DNA from: Streptosporangium album
Lineage (GTDB): Bacteria; Actinomycetota; Actinomycetes; Streptosporangiales; Streptosporangiaceae
Length of the DNA stretch: 64,000 nucleotides
Reading direction: 5' to 3'
Assembly: GCF_014203795.1 (NCBI RefSeq)
Contig: NZ_JACHJU010000001.1
Span: forward strand, 4,650,001-4,714,000
Shown: positions 1 through 13,870 of the stretch, piece by piece
Layout: the number at the start of each line of letters is the position of its first letter
Numbering within the stretch: position 1 is the first letter of the stretch
Program-made: the position numbers and the translations under genes
Notes under the pieces: model-generated
The model's database searches: none
What the model was told of the DNA's origin: nothing
Seen by the model: the letters and a program-made list of their open reading frames with translations, nothing else

Positions 1-387
1 GTGCTGATCATGTACATCTGGACCTTCCTGTTCGCCTTCGCGGTCGTGGCGATGTCCATGGAGGGCGTCCCGCTCATCCTGTTCGCGCTCACCGTGCTGC
101 TGGCCGTCGGGGTGCTGGTGATGATGGCACTGCCGCGCTGGCGGGCACGGAAGGGCGGTGGCGGGGGTGGGGCCCATGTCGGCGGGCGCCACATCCGTCC
201 TGATGACGGTCCGACCCAGGACCAGGCCCGCCGGCTCCCCCCGGAGCCTGTCCACCTGCTTTCCCCTGAGCCGGCAGGCCCTCGCTCGGCCCCCGCGGGC
301 GACGACACCGCGGCGCTGTCCGTGCTCCCCGACCTGTCACTCACCGCTCCTCGTCCGGGGTTTCCGACCTCCGAGACACCGCGCTGA
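1..387 (+). CDS. C-terminal end of WecA/MraY-type polyprenyl-phosphate GlcNAc-1-phosphate transferase (5' end outside window)
   Basis: The reading frame is open at the left edge. Its first 45 residues are two hydrophobic helices (VLIMYIWTFLFAF and PLILFALTVLLAVGVLVM), which resemble the last helices of decaprenyl/undecaprenyl-phosphate GlcNAc-1-phosphate transferases. These membrane enzymes start cell-wall linker or polymer synthesis. The remaining 80 residues are a Gly/Pro/Arg-rich tail with no recognisable domain. The family assignment leans on position: a WecA-like gene (Rv1302 in M. tuberculosis, from memory) lies directly before the atp operon in many actinobacteria. The GTG at base 1 is probably internal. 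With only the C-terminus visible, a different polytopic protein cannot be excluded. Confidence 0.5.
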   Translation: MLIMYIWTFLFAFAVVAMSMEGVPLILFALTVLLAVGVLVMMALPRWRARKGGGGGGAHVGGRHIRPDDGPTQDQARRLPPEPVHLLSPEPAGPRSAPAGDDTAALSVLPDLSLTAPRPGFPTSETPR

Positions 388-538
388 CGCATCCTGGAAA
401 CCTATTGATCCTTTACTTGAAACGGCAGGTAAAGGTGCTCTTCCATGAGCTTGTGATAGCTTTCACTAGCAGCCGCTCACCAGGATGAGCCCTGCGAGGT
501 AGCAATCGCTCGCTTGATAACAGTTACTTGGAGTGCCG

Positions 539-955
539 ATGCAGGCCAACGACATACGCCTCCTGAAAGGGGCCGCGATCCCCACGGTCCTGGTGGGCCT
601 GGTCGTGGTCGTCGTCGCCGCTCTGCTGGCCGGTGCCAAGGGGGCGCTCGGCGCGACGATCGGGGCCCTGGTCGTCTGCGTCTTCTTCACCCTCGGCATA
701 GTCGCGATCTCCTACGCCAGCCGGGTCTCGCCCATGGCGATGATGACCGCCGCCGTCGTGGGTTACGCGGTGAAAATCCTCATGGTCATGGCTCTGCTCA
801 AGGCTTTCGAGGACGTCACCGCGTTCGAGCCCAGGGCGTTCGGATGGGGGGCCGTCGCATGCACCGTCGCCTGGACCGTCGGCGAGATGCGCGGCTTCAT
901 GAAACTCAAGATGCTCTACGTCGACCCCGACGGCAGAACCCCCGGACCCAGGTGA
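539..955 (+). CDS. atpI: AtpI-like ATP synthase accessory membrane protein
   Basis: A 138-residue protein with four predicted membrane helices (about residues 9-31, 37-60, 67-88 and 100-116). This is the usual size and topology of the AtpI/UncI-like protein that heads actinobacterial atp operons and is thought to assist c-ring or F0 assembly. The ATG at 539 is preferred over the GTG at 533 because GGAG lies at 530-533, five bases before the ATG and overlapping the GTG. The short C-terminal tail is cytoplasmic and charged. It is followed by the AtpZ-like gene and atpB in the same direction. Sequence conservation in this family is weak, so the call rests on topology and operon position. Confidence 0.75.
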   Translation: MQANDIRLLKGAAIPTVLVGLVVVVVAALLAGAKGALGATIGALVVCVFFTLGIVAISYASRVSPMAMMTAAVVGYAVKILMVMALLKAFEDVTAFEPRAFGWGAVACTVAWTVGEMRGFMKLKMLYVDPDGRTPGPR

Positions 956-1040
956 TCCTGGATGAGGTATAGGATCTCGCCCGGCATGACGGGGCTCGAT
1001 ATGACTAGTCCTCACTATGCCTGCTATCCTCGGGGCCGCG

Positions 1041-1256
1041 ATGAGCGAGAAGAAAATACGGCCCGAGGACGATGGCCGCGACTTCGCCAACGCCGCCTGG
1101 TCGATCCCCAGCTATCTCCTCTCCGGGATGATTCTGTACGGCGGTGCAGGCTGGTTGCTGTCCCAATGGACAGGCGTGGTCGCTTTCATGCCGATCGGGT
1201 TGATCCTCGGGGTCGCTCTCGCCGTCTACCTGGTCTACCGGAAGTACGGTCGCTAG
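1041..1256 (+). CDS. AtpZ/AtpI-family small membrane protein
   Basis: A 71-residue protein with a charged N-terminus (SEKKIRPEDDGRDFANAAW) and two membrane helices (about residues 26-42 and 47-65). It matches the short AtpZ-like proteins found just before atpB, which have been linked to F0 assembly or cation supply. The ATG at 1041 is preferred to the upstream ATG at 1017 because the family begins with a short polar segment and the upstream codons add nothing conserved. Like the preceding atpI-type gene it is an accessory rather than a structural subunit. Function is inferred from size, topology and context. Confidence 0.7.
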   Translation: MSEKKIRPEDDGRDFANAAWSIPSYLLSGMILYGGAGWLLSQWTGVVAFMPIGLILGVALAVYLVYRKYGR

Positions 1257-2414
<1,158 letters not shown>

Positions 2415-2431
2415 ACGCACAATAATCCTGA

Positions 2432-2994
<563 letters not shown>

Positions 2995-2995
<1 letters not shown>

Positions 2996-3807
2996 TGCTG
3001 AGAGGTCTGAGCAGGGCTTCGCTGGCCGAGGTCGAAGAGCGCTTCAACGCCGTGGCGGGAAGCGCGGACCTCGGCTCGCTGGCCGACGAGCTCTTCGCGG
3101 TCGCCGACCTGTTCGACCGTGAGCACGGGCTCCGCCGCAACCTGTCCGACCCCGCCCGTCCGGCGGCCCAGAAGGCGCAAGCCGTACGGGTCCTGCTGGA
3201 GGGCAAGGTCAGCAACGCCGCGCTGGAGACGGTCGTCGCGGCCGTGTCCGCGAAGTGGGCGCGCCCGGGTGACCTGGCCGACGTGATCGAGCGTCTCGGC
3301 GTCATCGCCGCCGCGGCCGAGGCCGAGGCGCAGGGCAAGCTCGACGACGTCGAGGACGAGCTGTTCAGGTTCGGGCGGATCGTCGCCTCGAACCTGGAGC
3401 TGCACCGGACTCTGACCAATGTCGGCGTCCCCGCGCAGGCCAAGCGGGAGCTGCTCGGCTCTCTGCTCGACGGCAAGGTCGCCCCCACCACCCTCCGCCT
3501 GGTCACGCAGCTCGTGGTGCATCCGCGAGGACGTAGCCTGGAAAGAGGGCTGGAGGAGTTCGGCAGCCTGGTCGCCGCCCAGAGGCAGCGCCTCGTCGCC
3601 GTGGTGCGTAGTGCCGTCGAGCTCTCCGAGGAGCAGAAACGGCGTCTCGCCACGTGGCTGCGCACCTCGTATGGCCGAGACGTTCATCTGAACGTCGAGG
3701 TGGATCCGCGAGTGCTCGGAGGGTTCTCGGTCCAGATCGGGGACGACCTCATCGACACCACCATCGCGGGACGAATCGAAGAAGTCCGCCGCCGGTTGGC
3801 CGGCTAG
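2995..3807 (+). CDS. atpH: ATP synthase F1 subunit delta
   Basis: Subunit delta (OSCP homologue) ties the top of the alpha/beta hexamer to the b stalk. The 270-residue product is about 90 residues longer than the enterobacterial protein, as is usual in Streptomyces-type actinobacteria, where an extra helical segment precedes the conserved core. The C-terminal signature (VDPRVLGGFSVQIGDDLIDTTI at about 236-257) is intact. The start overlaps the atpF stop. In M. tuberculosis this gene is fused to a second b subunit. Here it is separate. Confidence 0.93.
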
Positions 3808-3830
3808 GCGAATAGGGAGACTGAAGAGAG

Positions 3831-5480
<1,650 letters not shown>

Positions 5481-5483
5481 CCG

Positions 5484-7812
<2,329 letters not shown>

Positions 7813-7820
7813 TCGCCTTC

Positions 7821-7852
7821 GGCACCGGTACGGCGTGAGCCGTACCGGTGCC
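7821..7852 (+). promoter_or_regulatory. Perfect 14-bp hairpin with GTGA tetraloop between atpD and atpC
   Basis: Arms 7821-7834 and 7839-7852 are exact reverse complements and enclose the four bases GTGA, a GNRA-type tetraloop in RNA. No U-tract follows (the next bases are TGGTTCG), so it is not a classical terminator. It lies in the only sizeable gap of the F1 gene block, just before the ribosome site of atpC. A role in mRNA stability, processing or reduced read-through to atpC is inference. Confidence 0.75.
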
Positions 7853-7877
7853 TGGTTCGAAAGGAACTGGAGAGAAC

Positions 7878-8285
7878 GTGGCGAAGCTGCGAGTAGGCGT
7901 CGTCTCGCCGGAGCGTGAGATCTGGTCCGGCGAGGCCGACATGGTGATTGCCAAGACCATCGACGGCGAGATCGGTATCATGCCTAAGCATGCGCCCGTG
8001 CTCGGTGTTCTCGTCGAGGGCGGCGTGCTGACGGTCAAGCGTGGAGGTGGCGAGACCGATCTCGTCGCCGCGGTTCACGGCGGGTTCCTCTCGGTGGCCG
8101 ATGACGAGGTGTCGATCCTGGCCGAGCTGGCCGAGCTCGGCTCCGAGGTGGACGTCGCCGCGGCCAAGGACGCGCTCGCGCGTGCGCAGGCCTCGATCGA
8201 GGCCAACCAGGAGGACGCGGACGCCGCAGTCGAGGCCAAGCGTGCCAGGGCCCGGTTGCGCGCGGCCGGCGAAGAAGTCGGATAA
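7878..8285 (+). CDS. atpC: ATP synthase F1 subunit epsilon
   Basis: A 135-residue central-stalk subunit. It has an N-terminal beta-sandwich (VAKLRVGVVSPEREIWSGEA) that contains the conserved GEIGIMPKHAPVLG turn. A C-terminal helical pair rich in Ala and Glu can regulate ATP hydrolysis. The GTG at 7878 is chosen because GGAGAG at 7869-7874 precedes it and the family starts with a lysine-leucine strand. The longer frame from 7848 begins inside the hairpin region. It closes the structural atp genes. Confidence 0.94.
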   Translation: MAKLRVGVVSPEREIWSGEADMVIAKTIDGEIGIMPKHAPVLGVLVEGGVLTVKRGGGETDLVAAVHGGFLSVADDEVSILAELAELGSEVDVAAAKDALARAQASIEANQEDADAAVEAKRARARLRAAGEEVG

Positions 8286-8326
8286 ATTCGGCTTCTGAGC
8301 GGTACGGCTTTTTGGGGGCGGCAGAC

Positions 8327-8737
8327 ATGGTGCTGGACGTACTCATCGTGGTGGCGCTGCTTGTCGCCCTCCTGGCCTCCCGCGTGCTGATCCTGACCCG
8401 ATCTCGTGGCTCGGTGCTGTGTTGCCTGCGCCTGATGTCGGGGGAGCGAGGCTGGCGTGTGGGGGTAGCCCGTTACGCCGACGGCCAGCTCAACTGGATT
8501 CCACTTGTAGGTCTGCTTCCAAGGCCGCGCCACGTGATCGTGAGGCGCGGCCTTGTGGTTTCCGGGCGCCGCACGGTCGGGTCCGGTGAGTTCTACGGTT
8601 TCATCGAGGGCGTGACGGCGCTGGAGTGCAAGAACGGGCAACACGCGTTCGAGCTCGCCATGGGATACCGCGCCCTCACCGGCTTCGTCGCCTGGCTGGA
8701 GTCCGCTCCGCCCGGTGCCTACCTCGACGTCGCCTGA
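8327..8737 (+). CDS. DUF2550-family membrane-anchored protein
   Basis: A 136-residue protein with one N-terminal membrane helix (about residues 2-20) and a soluble domain of about 110 residues. It matches the DUF2550 family that follows atpC in actinobacteria (Rv1312 in M. tuberculosis, from memory). No catalytic motif is visible and the role is unknown. Its constant position at the end of the atp operon suggests co-expression with ATP synthase. The ATG at 8327 has a GGGGGCGG purine run at 8314-8321. The TTG at 8312 is less likely. A terminator follows. Confidence 0.85.
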   Translation: MVLDVLIVVALLVALLASRVLILTRSRGSVLCCLRLMSGERGWRVGVARYADGQLNWIPLVGLLPRPRHVIVRRGLVVSGRRTVGSGEFYGFIEGVTALECKNGQHAFELAMGYRALTGFVAWLESAPPGAYLDVA

Positions 8738-8748
8738 CCGTCCCCCAC

Positions 8749-8780
8749 GCCACGCCTCTGCCGTGGCTCTCTCTTTTTCT
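8749..8780 (+). terminator. Intrinsic terminator closing the atp operon
   Basis: Arms GCCACG (8749-8754) and CGTGGC (8762-8767) with a 7-base loop are followed by TCTCTCTTTTTCT, an unusually T-rich stretch for this DNA. It lies 12 bases after the DUF2550 stop. Confidence 0.75.
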
Positions 8781-8962
8781 GCAGGCTTCCGCCCCTGCGG
8801 GCGTGCCAGAGTGGCAGATCGACTACTCCCCGTTACCGTAAGCCCTTTGGTCGCAACCCAGCGTGACGGCTTGCCTGCGGTGACGTGTGCGGTACGTCTT
8901 CCCTCGCCGTGCGAGCCGGCCATCCTGCCGCGGCCGTAGATCATGCACAACAGGGGGAAAAT

Positions 8963-9643
8963 ATGATCGTTTCGATGGCGCGAGGCCGGTGCGCCGTCCG
9001 GCTGGCCGTCGCGCTCCCGGTGGCCTGTGTCCTTGGCCTTCCCGTTTCCGCCGCCGCCCACGTCTCGGTCGAGGCGCCTTCGGTGGTCGCCAACGGTGGC
9101 TTCGAGGGCCCGGTCTCGTTGGGTTCCGGGAGCGTCCAGATCAAAGCGGGAAGCACCGTCGGGGCATGGCATGTCGCAATGGGATCGATCGACCTGGTCA
9201 GCCGCGCAGGCCCCTGGCAGGCCTTCAGCGGGCGGCAGTCCGTTGATCTGTCGGGCCGTAGTCCCGGATCGATCGAGCAGTCCTTCCCGACGGTGCCGGA
9301 TCGCTGCTACACGGTCGGCTACGCCCTGGCGGGCAACCCCTACGGCGGCCCGAAGGTGAAGACGGGATACGCGCGGGTGACCCAGGGCTCTCTGACCGTC
9401 CAGCAGAGGTTCTCCTTCGACACCGCAGGAAAGACCTCGCGGAACATGGGATACGTGCGAGAGGGGTTCTCCTTCTGCGCTCAGGGTTCGAGGGCGACCC
9501 TGAGCTTCGTCTCCGCCACCGCGGGGGCGTACGGACCCGTGCTCGACGACGTGACCGTCACTCCGCGACGCCTCTATCCCCTCCCCGCTACGGGAGACGC
9601 CGGTGTCGGGGGCGTGAACGAGCCCTCGGGGAACGACGGCTGA
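8963..9643 (+). CDS. Secreted DUF642 / choice-of-anchor-C-type protein
   Basis: A 226-residue exported protein. It has a signal peptide of about 35 residues (Arg-rich start, hydrophobic core VALPVACVLGLP, AAAHV cleavage region) and then a jelly-roll type domain (NGGFEGP, GSTVGAWHVAMGSIDLVS, AFSGRQSVDLSG, GSIEQSF, LDDVTVTPR) typical of DUF642/choice-of-anchor C proteins. Relatives are carbohydrate-binding-like surface proteins, but no function can be assigned here. AGGGGGAAA before the ATG supports the start. The C-terminus contains LPATG at residues 207-211 followed by only 15 polar residues, so no sortase-type membrane anchor is present. The gene is single with a hairpin after it. Confidence 0.75.
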   Translation: MIVSMARGRCAVRLAVALPVACVLGLPVSAAAHVSVEAPSVVANGGFEGPVSLGSGSVQIKAGSTVGAWHVAMGSIDLVSRAGPWQAFSGRQSVDLSGRSPGSIEQSFPTVPDRCYTVGYALAGNPYGGPKVKTGYARVTQGSLTVQQRFSFDTAGKTSRNMGYVREGFSFCAQGSRATLSFVSATAGAYGPVLDDVTVTPRRLYPLPATGDAGVGGVNEPSGNDG

Positions 9644-9654
9644 CCCTCGGCCAC

Positions 9655-9683
9655 CCGGGCTCCGGCGGATCGCCGGAGCCCGG
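9655..9683 (+). terminator. Hairpin after the DUF642 gene
   Basis: A perfect 13-bp GC-rich stem (9655-9667 with 9671-9683) and GAT loop lie 11 bases after the stop codon. There is no T-tract, so termination is inferred from position and stability. Confidence 0.5.
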
Positions 9684-9807
9684 ACGTCCCGGAGTCGCCT
9701 CCGGTCTCTCGTCGTCCCCGTACCCGGCGTCGTCGGGTGAGTCCGTACGGGAGGGAGCGCCGGGCCGCCGGGTAGCCGTTCGGGACGGGAGGTCGGGCCG
9801 TCGAGTG

Positions 9808-9945
9808 GCTCTCGACCTCGGTTAAGGCGATGCCTTTCACGCCTTCCGCCGGCCGCCGTCCGGTGGTGATCAGCGGGACGCCCGGCTTCTCTGCGAGAGC
9901 GACATGAGACGCGTCGCAGGCGGAGGCGTCGTTATGCCACTCCCA
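9808..9945 (-). pseudogene. Remnant of a VapC-type PIN-domain toxin
   Basis: On the minus strand the frame reads GWEWHNDASACDASHVALAE followed by KPGVPLITTGRRPAEGVKG. This closely resembles the C-terminal third of VapC toxins, typically RHNVSAYDALYVALAE then LGxPLLTxDARLA. The acidic residue expected in LLTxD is Gly here, so a catalytic metal ligand is lost. The N-terminal two thirds are missing: the fragment begins 22 bases beyond the 3' end of the cobalamin adenosyltransferase gene. No antitoxin is adjacent. It fills most of the 323-base gap between its neighbours. Confidence 0.55.
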
Positions 9946-9966
9946 GCCACGATGGAACAAGCACGC

Positions 9967-10557
9967 CTAGCGGGTGCCGCCGGGCTTCCAGAGGATCTCG
10001 TCGCCATGGGCGGCGACCCGGCAGAGGATGAACATCAGGTCGCTCAGCCGGTTGAGATACTTCGCGGTCAGCGGGTTGACGTCGTCGTGGGCCTCCAGAG
10101 CCGACCAGGTGGTCCGCTCGGCCCGCCGGGTCACCGTCCTGGCCACGTGGAGCTGGGCGACGGCCGGGGTGCCACCGGGGAGAATGAAGCTGCGCAGGGG
10201 CTTGAGCCGTTCGTTGAACTCGTCGCACCGCGCCTCCAGCCACTCGATGTAGGAGGGCTCGACCCGCAGGGGCGGGAACTCGGGATTCTCCGCGATCGGG
10301 GTGCACAGGTCGGCGCCGACGTCGAACAGTTCGTTCTGGATCCGGACGAGGACGGCGGCGATGTCCTCGTCGAGGGCGCCCGTGGCCAGGGCCACGCCTA
10401 TCGCCGCGTTGGCCTCCTCCACGTCCGCGTAGGCGGCCAGGCGGGGGTCGGTCTTGCGGGTGCGGCTCATGTCGCCGAGCGCGGTCGTGCCGTCGTCGCC
10501 GGCGCGGGTGTAGATCTTGGAGAGCACCACCGGCTTGTTCCTGTCGGATCGCGTCAT
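9967..10557 (-). CDS. PduO-type cob(I)alamin adenosyltransferase
   Basis: Transfers the adenosyl group of ATP to cob(I)alamin and so supplies adenosylcobalamin for mutases such as the icmA product in this window. The 196-residue protein shows the PduO/MMAB signature: KIYTRAGDDGTTALGD at residues 14-29 (ATP site), then NAAIGVA, QNELFDVGADL, FILPGGT and NRLSDLMFILCR. Length is standard. The ATG at 10557 has no ribosome site but a TACGCT box seven bases upstream, suggesting a leaderless message divergent from the tricorn gene. The equivalent M. tuberculosis gene (Rv1314c, from memory) is also close behind the atp operon. Confidence 0.9.
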   Translation of the reverse strand: MTRSDRNKPVVLSKIYTRAGDDGTTALGDMSRTRKTDPRLAAYADVEEANAAIGVALATGALDEDIAAVLVRIQNELFDVGADLCTPIAENPEFPPLRVEPSYIEWLEARCDEFNERLKPLRSFILPGGTPAVAQLHVARTVTRRAERTTWSALEAHDDVNPLTAKYLNRLSDLMFILCRVAAHGDEILWKPGGTR

Positions 10558-10564
10558 GAGGTTC

Positions 10565-10570
10565 AGCGTA
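10565..10570 (-). promoter_or_regulatory. -10 box for leaderless adenosyltransferase transcript
   Basis: TACGCT on the minus strand fits the actinobacterial TANNNT -10 pattern and is followed by seven bases before the ATG at 10557, which would place +1 at the start codon. Confidence 0.5.
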
Positions 10571-10610
10571 TCGGTCGGAAAATCCTTAAGTTTGTCGTGG
10601 TAACGGACAA

Positions 10611-10616
10611 TATGAT
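10611..10616 (+). promoter_or_regulatory. -10 box for leaderless tricorn transcript
   Basis: TATGAT is followed by six bases (CTGTCG) and the ATG at 10623. There is no Shine-Dalgarno sequence, so translation from a leaderless mRNA is the simplest reading. It shares a 65-bp divergent promoter region with the adenosyltransferase gene. Confidence 0.55.
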
Positions 10617-10622
10617 CTGTCG

Positions 10623-13600
10623 ATGGTTTCTGGTTCTTACCTGCGTTTTCCCCACATCTCCCGCGAGACGCTCATCTTCGTCGCCGACGACGACGTCTGG
10701 GTGGCCCCCTCCGCGGGAGGCCGGGCCTGGCGTCTCTCCTCGGACCGGGCGCCCGCCGGCTATCCCCATCTCTCTCCCGATGCCACGAAGGTCGCCTGGA
10801 CCAGCGTCCGCGACGGCGCGCCCGAGGTGTTCCTGGCCGACCTGGAGTCCGGTTCCGCCGAGAGGCTGACCTACTGGGGCGACCGGCGGACCCGCACGCG
10901 TGGCTGGACGCCGGACGGCAAGGTCCTCGCGATCAGCGCGACCGGCCAGCCGTTCGCCACGCGCACCTGGGCCTACGCGCTCGCCGACGGCCAGGTCGAG
11001 AGGCTGCCCTACGGCCCGGCCACCGATCTGTCGGTCACCGGAGAGGCCGTGGCGTTGCTCACCGCCTCCCTCGCCCGTGACCCGGCGACCTGGAAGCGTT
11101 ATCGGGGCGGTACGGCGGGGCGGCTCTGGGTCCAGCGGGCCGGCGGCGACTTCACCCGGCTCCTGGCGGAGGTGAAGGGCCACTTCGCCAACCCGATGCT
11201 CGTCGGCGGACGCCTGGTCTTCCTCTCCGACCATGAGGGTGTCGGCAACCTCTATTCCTGCGCCCTGGACGGCACCGGCCTGCGCCGGCACACCGACCAC
11301 GACGTCTTCTACGCCCGGCACGCCACCACCGACGGGACCCGGATCGTCTACCAGAACGCCGGTGACCTCTACCTGCTGGACGGGCTCGACACCGAGACGC
11401 GCAAGCTCGACGTCACGCTCGGCGCTCCGCTGCGGGGGCGGCAGCCGTACCAGGTCAACGCGGGGCGCAGGCTGCACGACCTGGCCGTGGACGCGACCGG
11501 ACGGGCCAGCGTGGTGGAGGTTCAGGGCTCGGTGCACTGGATCACCCACCGGGACGGCCCGGCGCGGCAGCTCAGCACCGGCCTGTCGGCGGGGAAGCCG
11601 CGCATCCTGGGTACGGACCGGGTGGTGTGGGTCTTCGACGACGGGGAGCGGCAGGGGCTGGAGATCGGGCCGGCCGGTGGCGGGGAGAGCCGCAGGATCG
11701 CCGTGGGCAAGCTCGGCGAGGTCGGTGATCTGGCCGCCGCGCCCGACGGGAGCACGGTCGCGGTGGCCGCCAGGGACGGGCGGCTGCTCCTGGTGGACGT
11801 GGCCTCCGGTGAGGTCGCCGAACTGGCCACCGCCAACGGGGAGATCGACGGGCTGGCCTGGTCGCCCGACTCCGCCTGGCTGGCGTGGTCGCACCCGGAG
11901 GCCGCGCCGCTGCGCCGGATCCGGCTGGCCCGGGCGGCGGACCGGGTCGTCACCGACGTCACCGACGGCCGGTTCGTGGACGTCTCGCCCGCGTTCGCCG
12001 GGGACTACCTGGCGTTCCTGTCCCGGCGCGGCTTCGACCCGGTCTACGACGCGCACTCCTTCGACATGTCCTTCCCGTTCGGCTACCGCCCCTACCTGGT
12101 GCCGCTGGGCGCGGCGACCCCGTCGCCGTTCGCGCCCAGCTCCGAGGGGCGGCCCGTCGGCGAGCCCGACGATGACAAGAAGAGGCGCAAGGACGATGAC
12201 GCGATCACCGTCGACCTGGACGGCATCGCCGCCAGGGTCGTGCAGGTGCCGGTGCCCGAAGGGCGCTACTCGGCGCTCCGCGCGGTCAAGGGCGGATTCG
12301 TCTGGCTGCGCGAGCCGCTGGCCGGGGAACTCGGTGAGGACCGCGACAAGGCGGGGGCGGAACGGCCCCGCCCGGCGCTGGACCGTTACGACCTGGTCAA
12401 GCGCACCTGCGAGGAGGTGGTCGACAAGCTCGACTCCTACTGGGTGAGCGGCGACGGCACCCAGCTCGTCGTCCGTGACAAGGGCGCGCTCACCGTCCGC
12501 CCGGTAGCCGGCAAGAGCGGCGGCGAGGACGCGGCAGTCGACCTGTCGCGGATCCGGGTCACCGCCGACCCGCAGGCCTACCGGCGGCACGCCTACGCCC
12601 AGATGGGCCGCCGGATACGGGCCGACTTCTGGGTCGAGGACATGGCGGACGTCGAATGGGACGCCGTGCTGGAGGAGTACCGGCCGCTGGTGGAGCGCGT
12701 CGCCACCGCCGACGACTTCGCCGACCTGCTCTGGGAGGTCGTCGGAGAGCTCGGCAGCTCCCACGCCTACGTCGACGCCGCCCCGTGGGGGCATCCCGTG
12801 TCCGACGCGGTCGGCCTGCTCGGCGCCGATCTGTCCCGGGACGGCGATGGTCGCTGGCGGGTGGACCGGGTGCTGCCCGGCGAGTCCTCCGACGTGCATG
12901 CCCGCTCGCCGTTGGCCGCGCCCGGCGCGGTCATCCAGCCGGGAGAGACACTGCTGGCGATCGACGGCCGTCCGGTGCCGCCGCAGGGGCCGGCACCGCT
13001 GCTGGTCGGCTCGGCGGACAAGCCGGTCGAGCTGACCCTGGGCGGTGGGCGCAGGGCCGTGGTCACGCCGCTCGGCGACGATCGGCGGCTGCGTTACCAG
13101 GACTGGGTGGCCGGGCGCCGGGCGCACGTCCGCCTGCTGGGCGGCGGTCGCCTGGGCTACCTGCACATCCCGGACATGGTCGCCGAAGGGTGGGCGCAGT
13201 TCCACCGTGACCTGCGGAAGGAGATGACATTCGAGGGGCTCGTCGTGGACGTCCGGGGCAACCGGGGCGGTCACACCTCCCAGCTCGTCGTGGAGAAGCT
13301 GCTCCGCCGGGTCATCGGCTGGGCCCCGCCCAGAGGTCTGGAGCCGATCACCTATCCCGAGGAGGCTCCGCGGGGCCCGCTGGTCGCGGTCACCGACCAG
13401 GACGCCGGATCCGACGGCGACATCGTCACCGCCGCCTTCAAGATCTACAAGCTGGGACCGGTGGTGGGCACCCGTACCTGGGGCGGTGTCATCGGCATCG
13501 ACGGCGACCACCGCCTGGCGGACGGGTCGCACATCACCGTGCCCCGGTACGGGTTCTGGTTCGAGGGGCTCGGCTGGGGAGTGGAGAACTACGGCGTCGA

Positions 13601-13775
13601 CCCCGACGTCGAGGTGGACATCACCCCCGATGACTGGGCCGCCGGCCGGGACCCGCAGATCGAGGAGGCCGTACGGCTCGCACTGGCGGCGCTCGCCGAA
13701 CGGCCCGCGGCGACCCCGCCCGACACCGCGACCCGTCCGTCCCGCCGCCGCCCGGCGCTGCCGCCCCGCCCGTAG
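10623..13775 (+). CDS. Tricorn protease homologue (S41 family)
   Basis: A 1050-residue cytosolic protease that would trim peptides released by the proteasome or Clp proteases. Residues 1 to about 580 are beta-propeller-like repeats (FVADDDVWVAPSAGG, GYPHLSPDATKVAW and similar). A PDZ-like domain follows around 760-840. The C1/C2 catalytic region carries Ser713-His714 (GSSHAYVD), nucleophile Ser930 (DAGSDGDI) and Glu988 (GVENYG), matching the Thermoplasma tricorn tetrad in order. Length is typical (about 1030-1100). The last 40 residues are Pro/Arg-rich. It is a single gene with its own promoter. In related chromosomes murA often follows the adenosyltransferase, so this locus differs. Confidence 0.92.
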   Translation: MVSGSYLRFPHISRETLIFVADDDVWVAPSAGGRAWRLSSDRAPAGYPHLSPDATKVAWTSVRDGAPEVFLADLESGSAERLTYWGDRRTRTRGWTPDGKVLAISATGQPFATRTWAYALADGQVERLPYGPATDLSVTGEAVALLTASLARDPATWKRYRGGTAGRLWVQRAGGDFTRLLAEVKGHFANPMLVGGRLVFLSDHEGVGNLYSCALDGTGLRRHTDHDVFYARHATTDGTRIVYQNAGDLYLLDGLDTETRKLDVTLGAPLRGRQPYQVNAGRRLHDLAVDATGRASVVEVQGSVHWITHRDGPARQLSTGLSAGKPRILGTDRVVWVFDDGERQGLEIGPAGGGESRRIAVGKLGEVGDLAAAPDGSTVAVAARDGRLLLVDVASGEVAELATANGEIDGLAWSPDSAWLAWSHPEAAPLRRIRLARAADRVVTDVTDGRFVDVSPAFAGDYLAFLSRRGFDPVYDAHSFDMSFPFGYRPYLVPLGAATPSPFAPSSEGRPVGEPDDDKKRRKDDDAITVDLDGIAARVVQVPVPEGRYSALRAVKGGFVWLREPLAGELGEDRDKAGAERPRPALDRYDLVKRTCEEVVDKLDSYWVSGDGTQLVVRDKGALTVRPVAGKSGGEDAAVDLSRIRVTADPQAYRRHAYAQMGRRIRADFWVEDMADVEWDAVLEEYRPLVERVATADDFADLLWEVVGELGSSHAYVDAAPWGHPVSDAVGLLGADLSRDGDGRWRVDRVLPGESSDVHARSPLAAPGAVIQPGETLLAIDGRPVPPQGPAPLLVGSADKPVELTLGGGRRAVVTPLGDDRRLRYQDWVAGRRAHVRLLGGGRLGYLHIPDMVAEGWAQFHRDLRKEMTFEGLVVDVRGNRGGHTSQLVVEKLLRRVIGWAPPRGLEPITYPEEAPRGPLVAVTDQDAGSDGDIVTAAFKIYKLGPVVGTRTWGGVIGIDGDHRLADGSHITVPRYGFWFEGLGWGVENYGVDPDVEVDITPDDWAAGRDPQIEEAVRLALAALAERPAATPPDTATRPSRRRPALPPRP

Positions 13776-13870
13776 ATGACATTTGTCATCCGATGCGGCT
13801 GAGAGATCCATAGCACGTTGGTGATATCGGCGACTACCTGTGAAAACGCAGGAAAGCGACGATTGTCGGT

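Noticed and set aside
9581-9595. LPATG sequence near the C-terminus of the DUF642-type protein
   Set aside because: A sortase substrate needs a hydrophobic helix and basic tail after the motif. Only 15 polar residues follow, so this is probably coincidental.
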